NCBI GenBank assembly: GCA_035493835.1
Contig: DATJHO010000085.1
Location: 1-30,733, forward strand
Reading direction: 5' to 3'
Length of the DNA stretch: 30,733 bases
Origin: DASZTU01 sp035493835
GTDB taxonomy: Bacteria; Pseudomonadota; Alphaproteobacteria; Rhizobiales; Devosiaceae
Part shown: one piece after another, positions 23,614 to 30,733 of the stretch
How the letters are laid out: each line of letters starts with the position of its first letter
Position numbering within the stretch: position 1 is the first letter of the stretch
Notes under the pieces: generated by a model
Seen by the model: only the letters and a program-made list of their open reading frames with translations
What the model was told of the DNA's origin: nothing
The model's database searches: none
Program-made: the position numbers and the translations under genes

Positions 23614-23640
23614 AAGGCCGGGGCGACCCGGCCTTTTGTT
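23614..23640 (+). terminator. Rho-independent terminator after rplI
   Basis: GGCCGGG (23616-23622) pairs with CCCGGCC (23627-23633) around GCGA, with flanking AA/TT extension and a TTTTGTT tract. It lies 30 nt after the rplI stop and should end the rpsF-rpsR-rplI transcript. Confidence 0.85.
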
Positions 23641-23702
23641 TGGCTGTCCGCTTGAAAATCGTACATTTTTGTGCGAGCTTTCAGCGAGGCCCTAGGGCGG
23701 CG

Positions 23703-23786
23703 GTGAAGCGCGAACAGTTGATCCGCCAACTGAGCAAGGACGCAAGCAATTGGGGCTTTAGGCCCGGCCGAAGTCCGAGCGCATGA
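23703..23786 (+). pseudogene. hicA: HicA-type toxin remnant (N-terminal 27 residues only)
   Basis: A GTG-initiated frame of 28 codons encodes VKREQLIRQLSKDASNWGF and ends at TGA (23784-23786). Its beginning matches the N-terminus of HicA toxins (MKRxxLIRxL), but HicA proteins are about 60-80 residues. The rest of the dsRBD-like fold, including the conserved G-S/G-x-H catalytic histidine region, is absent. The TGA directly overlaps an in-frame ATG of the hicB frame and lies 9 nt before the preferred hicB start, so the usual hicA-hicB order survives. A C-terminal deletion is the simplest explanation. The frame is short, so a chance match is possible but less likely given intact hicB next to it. 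Confidence 0.7.
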
Positions 23787-23794
23787 GGTGCTCA

Positions 23795-24226
23795 ATGCAA
23801 TACCCAGCGAAATGCCAACCGGACGGGGAGAGCTTCCTCGTAACGTTCCCGGATCTTCCGGAGGCAATCACTGGCGGCACGAGTGAAGCCGAGGCGCGTA
23901 CCAACGCCACGGAGGCTCTCGAACTCACGCTCCTCACCTATGTGAAGGATCAGCGTGCGTTGCCGCAGCCAAGTACTCCCCCTGAAGACGGCGAAAACTG
24001 CTGGGAGATTCCGGTCTCCGCCGGCACGACGGCCAAGCTGGCCTTCATCGAGGCGTTTCGGGCATCGACGATGACCCGTGTGGCGCTGGCCGGCAAACTG
24101 GGCAAAGCCGAGGGCGAGGTCAGGCGCATGCTCGATCCCTATCATCGGACGAAGCTGGGTACGCTGGAGGCTGGACTGTTGGCCCTCGGCAAGCGTCTGG
24201 TGGTAACCATAGAGGAAGCTGCCTGA
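23795..24226 (+). CDS. hicB: HicB-family antitoxin with C-terminal DNA-binding domain
   Basis: The 143-residue protein has the HicB RNase-H-like fold at its N-terminus (MQYPAKCQPDGESFLVTFPD, then EAITGGTSEAEARTNATEAL). A helix-turn-helix segment follows near the C-terminus (RVALAGKLGKAEGEVRRML). Antitoxins of this type neutralise HicA and repress their operon. Start ATG 23795 is preferred because the family begins MxYPxK; AGGTG lies just upstream, and ATG 23783 is an alternative overlapping the hicA remnant stop. No disabling mutation is visible. It is followed by 177 bp and then dnaB. Confidence 0.88.
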   Translation: MQYPAKCQPDGESFLVTFPDLPEAITGGTSEAEARTNATEALELTLLTYVKDQRALPQPSTPPEDGENCWEIPVSAGTTAKLAFIEAFRASTMTRVALAGKLGKAEGEVRRMLDPYHRTKLGTLEAGLLALGKRLVVTIEEAA

Positions 24227-24346
24227 CCGACTCGCCCCCCCATCAACCCGGGGGGATGCGCAAGCAGGAGCCGGCCTTCTCAGTCCGTTCTCCCCGCTAT
24301 CCTTGATTCGTCGCGCGTAAAGCCGCCGTGATCAGGTGCCCCTTGG

Positions 24347-24375
24347 TTGTGGCCTCCGAGCTTGGTTAAGACAAT
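24347..24375 (+). promoter_or_regulatory. Putative promoter of dnaB
   Basis: TTGTGG (24347-24352) and GACAAT (24370-24375) are 17 nt apart, about 30 nt before the dnaB ATG. Its Shine-Dalgarno AAAGG lies at 24391-24395. The boxes are partial matches only. Confidence 0.35.
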
Positions 24376-24403
24376 ACTAACGACATTCTGAAAGGTTCAG
24401 CGG

Positions 24404-25891
<1,488 letters not shown>

Positions 25892-25893
25892 GG

Positions 25894-27024
25894 ATGCTGA
25901 GAATCCCGACAGCGGGGCTTGGACCGCGACTGACCGTGGATCTGGGTGCGCTGGCGCGAAACTGGCGGGCACTCGAAAAGGTCAGCACGGGCGCGCTCTG
26001 CGGCGCCGTGGTGAAGGCGGACGCCTATGGCACGGGCATCGTATCGGCGAGCGAGGCCCTCTATGCGGCCGGAGCGCGGTTCTTCTTTACGGCTACGGTC
26101 GATGAGGCGGTCGCGGTGCGCGGTGTCGTGCCTGATGCCCATATCTTCGTGCTCGATGGACTTTATCCCGGCGCGGCGGAGACCTACGCTGCCGAGCGGC
26201 TGATGCCGTGCCTTACCTCGCTCGCCATGCTTGAGGAGTGGCTCGCCTTCTGCGTCAAGCGCAACGAGGCGTTTCCCGCGGCGCTGCACTTCGATACGGG
26301 CATGAACCGCACCGGCTTCCGGCTCACCGAGGTTGAGATCGTCACCGCGCGCATCCGCGAACTGGGTTTCGCGCCACAGATGGTGATGAGCCATTTTGCC
26401 TGCGCCGACCAGCCGAGCCACGAGAAGAACCGCGTTCAGCTGGCGCTATTTCAATCGCTGCTGCAGCATTTTCCGGCCATTCCGGCATCGCTGTCCAATT
26501 CGGCCGGGCTGATGACGAGCCGTGAGTACCATTTCCAGATGGTGCGTCCGGGCATCGCGCTTTACGGCGGCCGCGCGGTCAATGGCCGGCGCAATCCGAT
26601 GGCCCGAGTGGTGACACTCGAGGCGCCGATCCTGCAGGTCAAGGAAGCGCGGACCGGCGAGTCCGTCGGTTATGGCGCAAGCTATACGCTGTCGCGGGAC
26701 AGCCGGCTCGCCATCCTCGGAATCGGCTATGCGGATGGCCTCTTCCGCTCGCTTTCTGGCACCAACTCCCATCAGGGCGGTAAAGTCGCCATTGGCGGCC
26801 GGGTGCTGCCGATCGTGGGACGGGTATCGATGGACCTCACGACCGTCGACATCACCGATCTCGGCGGCCACGTGCCGGTCCCCGGCGACATGGCCGAAAT
26901 ATTGGGGCCGAGCATTTCTGCCGACGACCAAGCCGACGCCTGCAGCACGATCGGCTACGAAATCCTCACCTCCCTGCGGCTCGGGCGCTACCAGCGGCGC
27001 TATGTGGAGGAGCCGGAGGCATAG
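25894..27024 (+). CDS. alr: Alanine racemase
   Basis: The 376-residue enzyme has the PLP-binding motif AVVKADAYGTG with K41, the FDTGMNRTGF stretch and the catalytic tyrosine Y260 in SVGYGASYTL. The C-terminal VGRVSMDLTTVDIT motif is typical. It interconverts L- and D-alanine, giving D-Ala for peptidoglycan. ATG 25894 follows the dnaB stop by 2 nt, so it is probably cotranscribed with dnaB, as in many Hyphomicrobiales. PLP binding is by the N-terminal TIM barrel, and the C-terminal beta domain is complete. Confidence 0.97.
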   Translation: MLRIPTAGLGPRLTVDLGALARNWRALEKVSTGALCGAVVKADAYGTGIVSASEALYAAGARFFFTATVDEAVAVRGVVPDAHIFVLDGLYPGAAETYAAERLMPCLTSLAMLEEWLAFCVKRNEAFPAALHFDTGMNRTGFRLTEVEIVTARIRELGFAPQMVMSHFACADQPSHEKNRVQLALFQSLLQHFPAIPASLSNSAGLMTSREYHFQMVRPGIALYGGRAVNGRRNPMARVVTLEAPILQVKEARTGESVGYGASYTLSRDSRLAILGIGYADGLFRSLSGTNSHQGGKVAIGGRVLPIVGRVSMDLTTVDITDLGGHVPVPGDMAEILGPSISADDQADACSTIGYEILTSLRLGRYQRRYVEEPEA

Positions 27025-27046
27025 GCAACAGCTTTGCCTGAGCGGA

Positions 27047-27098
27047 GCCCCCCCTCCCCAGCTCTCCCCGCAAGGGAGGAGGGTTGGGGAGGGGGGGC
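27047..27098. repeat. Perfect GC-rich palindrome after alr
   Basis: GCCCCCCCTCCCCA (27047-27060) and TGGGGAGGGGGGGC (27085-27098) are exact reverse complements around an inner CTCCCCGCAAGGGAGG hairpin. It lies 23 nt after the alr stop, in the 222-bp gap before the binding-protein gene, and may end the dnaB-alr transcript although no T tract follows. Confidence 0.75.
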
Positions 27099-27163
27099 AC
27101 ATACCTGCCCTGCTCATTTCCTGTGCATCGCCGCCTGGAAGCCGAAAATCGCGCAGAGAGAAA

Positions 27164-27193
27164 TTGACGCTGCTTTCCGCGCTGTGCTTTCTA
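27164..27193 (+). promoter_or_regulatory. Weak promoter candidate for the ABC transporter operon
   Basis: TTGACG (27164-27169) is a good -35 match; the only -10 candidate at a suitable distance is TTTCTA (27188-27193, 18-nt spacing), which is poor. It lies between the alr palindrome and the binding-protein start. Confidence 0.3.
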
Positions 27194-27246
27194 GCCTTTC
27201 CGGACTTTCCCCAATGAATGGCCCCGGCACAAACAGGAGAATATGG

Positions 27247-28098
27247 GTGAAACTCGCCAAAATACTTGCAGGTGGCCTTCTGCTGGCTACCGTGTTGACG
27301 GCCGTTCCGGCGATGGCCAAGGATTGGGCCACGACCGGCGTGACCATCGCGATGGAAGGTGCCTATCCGCCGTGGAACCTGACCAACCCGGATGGCACCA
27401 TCGGCGGCTTCGAGGCGGACCTCGCCAAGGTTCTTTGCGCGCACATGAAGGTCAAGTGCACGATCGTCCCCTCCGACTTCGACTCTATCATCGAGGGGCT
27501 GAACTCCAACAAGTTCGACGCGGTCATGGATTCCCTGTCGATCACGCCGGACCGCGAGAAGGTCATTGCCTTCTCGACCCCCTATGCCAACACCCCGGCG
27601 GGCTTTGCCACCACCAAGGGTAGCTCGCTCGAAAACCTCGCTGGCACCGGCACGATCGTGAAGCTGAGCGGCGACCCGGCGGAAGCCAAGGCCGCGGCGG
27701 AAAAGTTCCGTGACCAGTTCAAGGGCAAGACCATCGGCGTGCAGGCGGCGACCGTCTACACCAAATTCCTCGACGACAATTTCAAGGACATCGCGACCAT
27801 CCGCGAATACAAGACCACCAGCGAGCGCGACCTCGACCTCGTGGCCGGACGCATCGATGCCGGCTTCGACGACGTGACCGCTGAGCAGGCGGCCTTTTCG
27901 GCACCTGGCAATGACAGCCTCGAATATACCGGCCCACAATTCGGCGGCGGCATCTGGGGGCCCGGCCAGGGCGTCGGCCTCAGGAAGTCCGATGCCGACC
28001 TGAAGGCGCTGTTCGATGACGCCATCAAGACGGCGCTCGCCGACGGCACCGTCAAGCAGCTCAGCGAGAAGTGGTTCAAGACCGACGTCGCACCGTGA
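27247..28098 (+). CDS. Polar amino-acid ABC transporter, periplasmic substrate-binding protein
   Basis: The 283-residue precursor has a signal peptide (LAKILAGGLLLATVLTAVPAMA) and the family-3 binding-protein fold. Examples are IAMEGAYPPWNLTNPDG, GGFEADLAKVLCAHMKVKC, FDSIIEGLNSNKFDAVMDS and SITPDREKVIAFSTPY. The closest remembered relatives are lysine/arginine/ornithine/histidine or octopine/nopaline-type binding proteins, so a basic amino acid is likely but unproven. GTG 27247 is preferred: AGGAG lies 7 nt upstream, and the reading then begins with the classic signal peptide; ATG 27214 lacks a Shine-Dalgarno. It is followed, past an inverted repeat, by two permeases and an ATPase. Confidence 0.93.
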   Translation: MKLAKILAGGLLLATVLTAVPAMAKDWATTGVTIAMEGAYPPWNLTNPDGTIGGFEADLAKVLCAHMKVKCTIVPSDFDSIIEGLNSNKFDAVMDSLSITPDREKVIAFSTPYANTPAGFATTKGSSLENLAGTGTIVKLSGDPAEAKAAAEKFRDQFKGKTIGVQAATVYTKFLDDNFKDIATIREYKTTSERDLDLVAGRIDAGFDDVTAEQAAFSAPGNDSLEYTGPQFGGGIWGPGQGVGLRKSDADLKALFDDAIKTALADGTVKQLSEKWFKTDVAP

Positions 28099-28171
28099 CG
28101 TTTTCGGCCGGGGTACTAAGGCCCCGGCCAGTTTGCCACTAAGGAGACCAGTCATCGCAACACGCCCCAGA

Positions 28172-28253
28172 TCATTCCCGCGAAGGCGGGAATCTCTGTT
28201 TGGCCCGGCTCCATGGGGCGATGAAACCGAGATTCCCGCCTTCGCGGGAATGA
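28172..28253. repeat. Perfect 25-bp inverted repeat between binding-protein and permease genes
   Basis: Arms 28172-28196 and 28229-28253 are exact reverse complements, read as TCATTCCCGCGAAGGCGGGA followed by ATCTC in the first arm, with a 32-nt loop. Each arm also contains a smaller CCCGC-GAAG-GCGGG hairpin. This is a widespread bacterial intergenic palindrome. It lies 73 nt after the binding-protein stop. Confidence 0.9.
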
Positions 28254-28293
28254 CTCCGTGGAGAGGACCGACGGCCGGGGATATGTCACCGCC

Positions 28294-29013
28294 ATGAACC
28301 TCGCTCTCCTCGGATTCGGGCCCACCGGATGGGGCGGCACTCTACTGCTCGCGGCCTTGATGACCCTTGCGGTCACGCTCACCGCGCTCGCGATCGGAGC
28401 CGCGGTCGGCTCGCTGGTAGCCTGGGCCAAGTTTTCCAGGCACATGGGCTGGCGAGTGATCGGGGACGCCTATACCACCGTGTTCCGCGGGGTGCCGGAA
28501 CTCCTTATCATCTATCTAATCTATTTCGGTGGCTCGCGCGGCGTGAGCTGGGTCGGCGAACTGTTTGGCGCGCAAGGGTTTGTCGGGCTGCCGGCGTTCG
28601 GCGCCGGGGCGATCGGTGTCGGGCTAATCTCGGCGTCGTACCAAGCGGAAGTGTTCCGTGGCTCGTTCCTCGCCATCTCGGCCGGTGAAATCGAGGCGGC
28701 GCGGGCCATCGGCATGTCGCGGCTGGTGCGGTTCCGCCGCATCGTCGCCCCGCAGGTCTTGCGCTTCGCCCTGCCCGGTCTCGGCAATGTCTGGCAGCTG
28801 AGCCTCAAGGATTCCGCGCTGGTTTCGGTGACGGGCCTTGCCGAGCTGATGCGCCAGAGCCAGGTCGCGGCGGGCTCGACGCACCTCTACTTCACCTTCT
28901 ACATCGCCGGCGGCGCGCTTTACTTGATCCTCACCTCGTTCTCCGACCGCGTGTTCGGCGCAGCCGAAAAGCGCGTGGCCAAGAGTTTTCGCGGCAGCCT
29001 TGGGCGGGGGTGA
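28294..29013 (+). CDS. Amino-acid ABC transporter permease (HisQ-type)
   Basis: This 239-residue inner-membrane protein has several hydrophobic helices (LLLAALMTLAVTLTALAIG, AYTTVFRGVPELLIIYLIYF, LVSVTGLAELM). The EAA loop that docks on the ATPase is visible as GEIEAARAIGMSRLVRFRRI. The FRGxPxLL motif is typical of polar amino-acid permeases. ATG 28294 is preferred; a GTG at 28258 just after the inverted repeat would add 12 residues. With the next permease it would form the heterodimeric pore. Confidence 0.93.
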   Translation: MNLALLGFGPTGWGGTLLLAALMTLAVTLTALAIGAAVGSLVAWAKFSRHMGWRVIGDAYTTVFRGVPELLIIYLIYFGGSRGVSWVGELFGAQGFVGLPAFGAGAIGVGLISASYQAEVFRGSFLAISAGEIEAARAIGMSRLVRFRRIVAPQVLRFALPGLGNVWQLSLKDSALVSVTGLAELMRQSQVAAGSTHLYFTFYIAGGALYLILTSFSDRVFGAAEKRVAKSFRGSLGRG

Positions 29014-29039
29014 GGATGTCAAAGTCTGAGATGATGGCG

Positions 29040-29149
29040 AACAACCCCCACGCCATCCCTCCCCTCAAGGGGGAGGGGGACCTTGCGGCACGGCGGTGCT
29101 CCACCGCTCCCCTTCCCCTTGAGGGGAAGGATTGGGGGTGGGGGTTGTT
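29040..29149. repeat. Inverted repeat between the two permease genes
   Basis: AACAACCCCCA (29040-29050) and TGGGGGTTGTT (29139-29149) are exact outer arms. Inside, CCTTCCCC-TTGA-GGGGAAGG (29111-29130) is a perfect stem, and a second C/G-rich stem lies near 29058-29076. It fills most of the 162-bp spacer. Confidence 0.75.
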
Positions 29150-29175
29150 CCGGGAACAGGACGAGGGCCTCTGAG

Positions 29176-29934
29176 ATGGACTTCCCCTTCCTCGCCGACA
29201 CCATGAGCCAGCTCCTGGCGGCCACCCCGACGACGCTCGCGCTCTGGATTTCCGCCATCGCCATCGGCGGCGTGCTGGCGATCTTCATCGCCTGGGCGCG
29301 CGTCAGCGGTGTCCCCGGGCTGTCACAGCTGGCCGGCGCCTATATCTTCGTCTTCCGCGGCTCGCCGCTGCTGATCCAGACGTTCTTGCTCTATTACGGG
29401 CTCAGCCAGTTCGCCGGCGTTCGGCAGAGTTTCGTCTGGCCGATCCTGCGCGATCCATTCAACTCCGCGGTGATTTCACTGGCGCTCTGCACGGCCGGCT
29501 ACACGGCCGAAATCTGGCGCGGCGGCCTCATGGCCGTGCCCGGCCGCGAGATCGAGGCTGGGCGCGCCATCGGCATGTCGGGGTTGACCCTGTTTCGCCG
29601 GATCATCGCACCGATCGCACTGCGGCAGGCCCTCCCCGCCTATTCGACCGAAATCGTGCTGATGATGAAATCGACGGCGCTCGCGAGCCTCGTCACCGTC
29701 TGGGAAGTGACCGGGGTGGCCGAGCGCATCATCGCCCAGACTTACCGCACGTTCGAGGTGTTCATCTGCGCCGCGGTGATCTATCTGGTGCTCAATTTCC
29801 TCATCATCCGCGTCCTGCTGCTCATCGAGCGCCGTATCTCGCCGCATCTCAGGGCGCGCCCGAAACCGATCGTTCCCGGCGCGCCGCCAGCCCATGCGGC
29901 GGGCCCCATCCAACTTCCAGAGGTGCCGCGTTGA
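29176..29934 (+). CDS. Amino-acid ABC transporter permease (HisM-type)
   Basis: The 252-residue membrane protein has helices such as ISAIAIGGVLAIFIAWAR and FICAAVIYLVLNFLIIRVLL, the FRGSPLLIQTFLLYYG motif and the ATPase-docking loop REIEAGRAIGMSGLTLFRRI. The frame is open upstream to 29083, but ATG 29176, preceded by GAGGG, starts the conserved protein; the extra residues read the repeat. Its TGA overlaps the TTG start of the ATPase gene, so these two are translationally coupled. Confidence 0.93.
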   Translation: MDFPFLADTMSQLLAATPTTLALWISAIAIGGVLAIFIAWARVSGVPGLSQLAGAYIFVFRGSPLLIQTFLLYYGLSQFAGVRQSFVWPILRDPFNSAVISLALCTAGYTAEIWRGGLMAVPGREIEAGRAIGMSGLTLFRRIIAPIALRQALPAYSTEIVLMMKSTALASLVTVWEVTGVAERIIAQTYRTFEVFICAAVIYLVLNFLIIRVLLLIERRISPHLRARPKPIVPGAPPAHAAGPIQLPEVPR

Positions 29935-30704
29935 CCAACGCCCCTGCCCTGTCGGTCAGGAATTTGCGCAAGGCATTTGCCGGCGTCGAGGTCCTGAAGG
30001 GCATTTCGCTCGATGCGCAGGAAGGCGACGTGATCTCGGTTCTGGGCGCCAGCGGCTCGGGCAAGAGCACGTTCCTGCGCTGCATCAATCTGCTCGAAAT
30101 TCCCGATGCCGGCGAGGTTGCGGTGGCCGGCGAGACCATCGCCATGCGCCCCCGGCGCGGCGGCGGCCTTGAGCCGGCGGACCAGAAGCAGGTCGACCGC
30201 ATCCGCACCGAGCTCGGCATGGTGTTCCAGAATTTCAACCTCTGGAGCCACATGACCGTGCTGCAGAACGTCATTGAGGGCCCGGTGCATGTGCTCAAGC
30301 GCCCGCGGGCGGAGTGCGTCGCCGAGGCCGAGGCGTTGCTTGAAAAGGTGGGGCTCGCCGAAAAGCGCAATTTCTACCCGGCGCACCTTTCCGGCGGCCA
30401 ACAGCAGCGTGCGGCGATCGCCCGCGCGCTGGCGATGCACCCCAAGGTAATGTTGTTCGACGAGCCCACCTCGGCGCTCGATCCCGAACTGGTCGGCGAG
30501 GTTTTGCGCGTTTTGCGCGCGCTCGCCGAGGAGGGACGGACCATGCTGGTGGTGACGCATGAAATGGGCTTTGCCCGCACCGTCTCCAACCGCGTGGTGT
30601 TCGTGCATGAAGGGCTGATCGAAGCCGACGGCACGCCGGACCAGGTGTTTGGTGAACTCAAATCCGACCGCTTCCGGCAGTTCGTGTCAGGGCTGCATAC
30701 GTAG
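29931..30704 (+). CDS. Amino-acid ABC transporter ATP-binding protein (HisP/OccP-type)
   Basis: The 257-residue ATPase has Walker A GASGSGKST (39-47), Q-loop Q100 in MVFQNFNLW, signature LSGGQQQR (153-160), Walker B VMLFDE (173-178), D-loop SALDPE and switch H210 (VVTHEMGFA). The length and HisP-like NFNLWSHMTVLQNVIEGPV point to polar amino-acid import, likely powering the two permeases encoded upstream. The start is TTG at 29931, overlapping the permease stop, with AGAGG 7 nt upstream. It completes the transporter operon; the remaining 29 nt of the window hold nothing recognisable. Confidence 0.96.
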   Translation: MTNAPALSVRNLRKAFAGVEVLKGISLDAQEGDVISVLGASGSGKSTFLRCINLLEIPDAGEVAVAGETIAMRPRRGGGLEPADQKQVDRIRTELGMVFQNFNLWSHMTVLQNVIEGPVHVLKRPRAECVAEAEALLEKVGLAEKRNFYPAHLSGGQQQRAAIARALAMHPKVMLFDEPTSALDPELVGEVLRVLRALAEEGRTMLVVTHEMGFARTVSNRVVFVHEGLIEADGTPDQVFGELKSDRFRQFVSGLHT

Positions 30705-30733
30705 CGGCGACGTCCTTTTTCGTTGAGGGGCTC

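Noticed and set aside
24235..24255. Terminator after hicB
   Set aside because: A 6-bp C/G stem around CATCAACCC exists (C run 24235-24241, G run 24250-24255), but there is no T tract and the pairing is mere homopolymer.

Overview
The window looks like a chromosomal segment of a GC-rich alphaproteobacterium of the order Hyphomicrobiales (Rhizobiales), possibly Devosia-like. This is inferred from protein style, gene order (pepA-holC; lptFGD-surA-pdxA-rsmA; fabD-fabG-acpP-fabF-mltG-yicC-gmk; rpsF-rpsR-rplI-dnaB-alr) and the many GC-rich intergenic palindromes. No database search was possible. Almost all genes are housekeeping genes; no rRNA, tRNA, phage, IS element or CRISPR array was seen.

Layout. 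1-4385 (minus strand): a DEAD-box RNA helicase running off the left edge, DNA polymerase III chi (holC), a toxin-antitoxin remnant (truncated higB plus intact higA) and leucyl aminopeptidase pepA. 4566-11930 (plus strand): an outer-membrane biogenesis operon, lptF-lptG-lptD-surA-like, continuing into pdxA and rsmA. 11931-12371: a convergent gap holding palindromic repeats. 12372-20050 (minus strand): gmk, yicC, mltG, fabF, acpP, a glycosyltransferase-like gene, fabG and fabD, which together cover fatty-acid synthesis, peptidoglycan cleavage and nucleotide metabolism. 20253-21200 (minus): a PLP-dependent serine/threonine dehydratase-like enzyme. 21296-21899 (plus): an intact vapBC module. 22121-27024 (plus): rpsF-rpsR-rplI, a hicA remnant with intact hicB, dnaB and alr. 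27247-30704 (plus): a complete polar amino-acid ABC importer (binding protein, two permeases, ATPase).

The most notable signal is the set of three type II toxin-antitoxin loci, each lying at a boundary of a core replication or translation cluster. In two of them (higBA next to holC, hicAB next to dnaB) the toxin is cut to a short remnant while the antitoxin, which is also a DNA-binding regulator, is intact. A perfect 13-bp-arm palindrome sits at the head of the higBA remnant, and holC starts 1 nt after the higA stop codon. The arrangement suggests that holC may now be expressed from an antitoxin-regulated promoter. A second theme is a set of unrelated GC-rich inverted repeats placed between genes, including inside the ribosomal-protein and ABC-transporter operons, where they could tune mRNA stability or termination.
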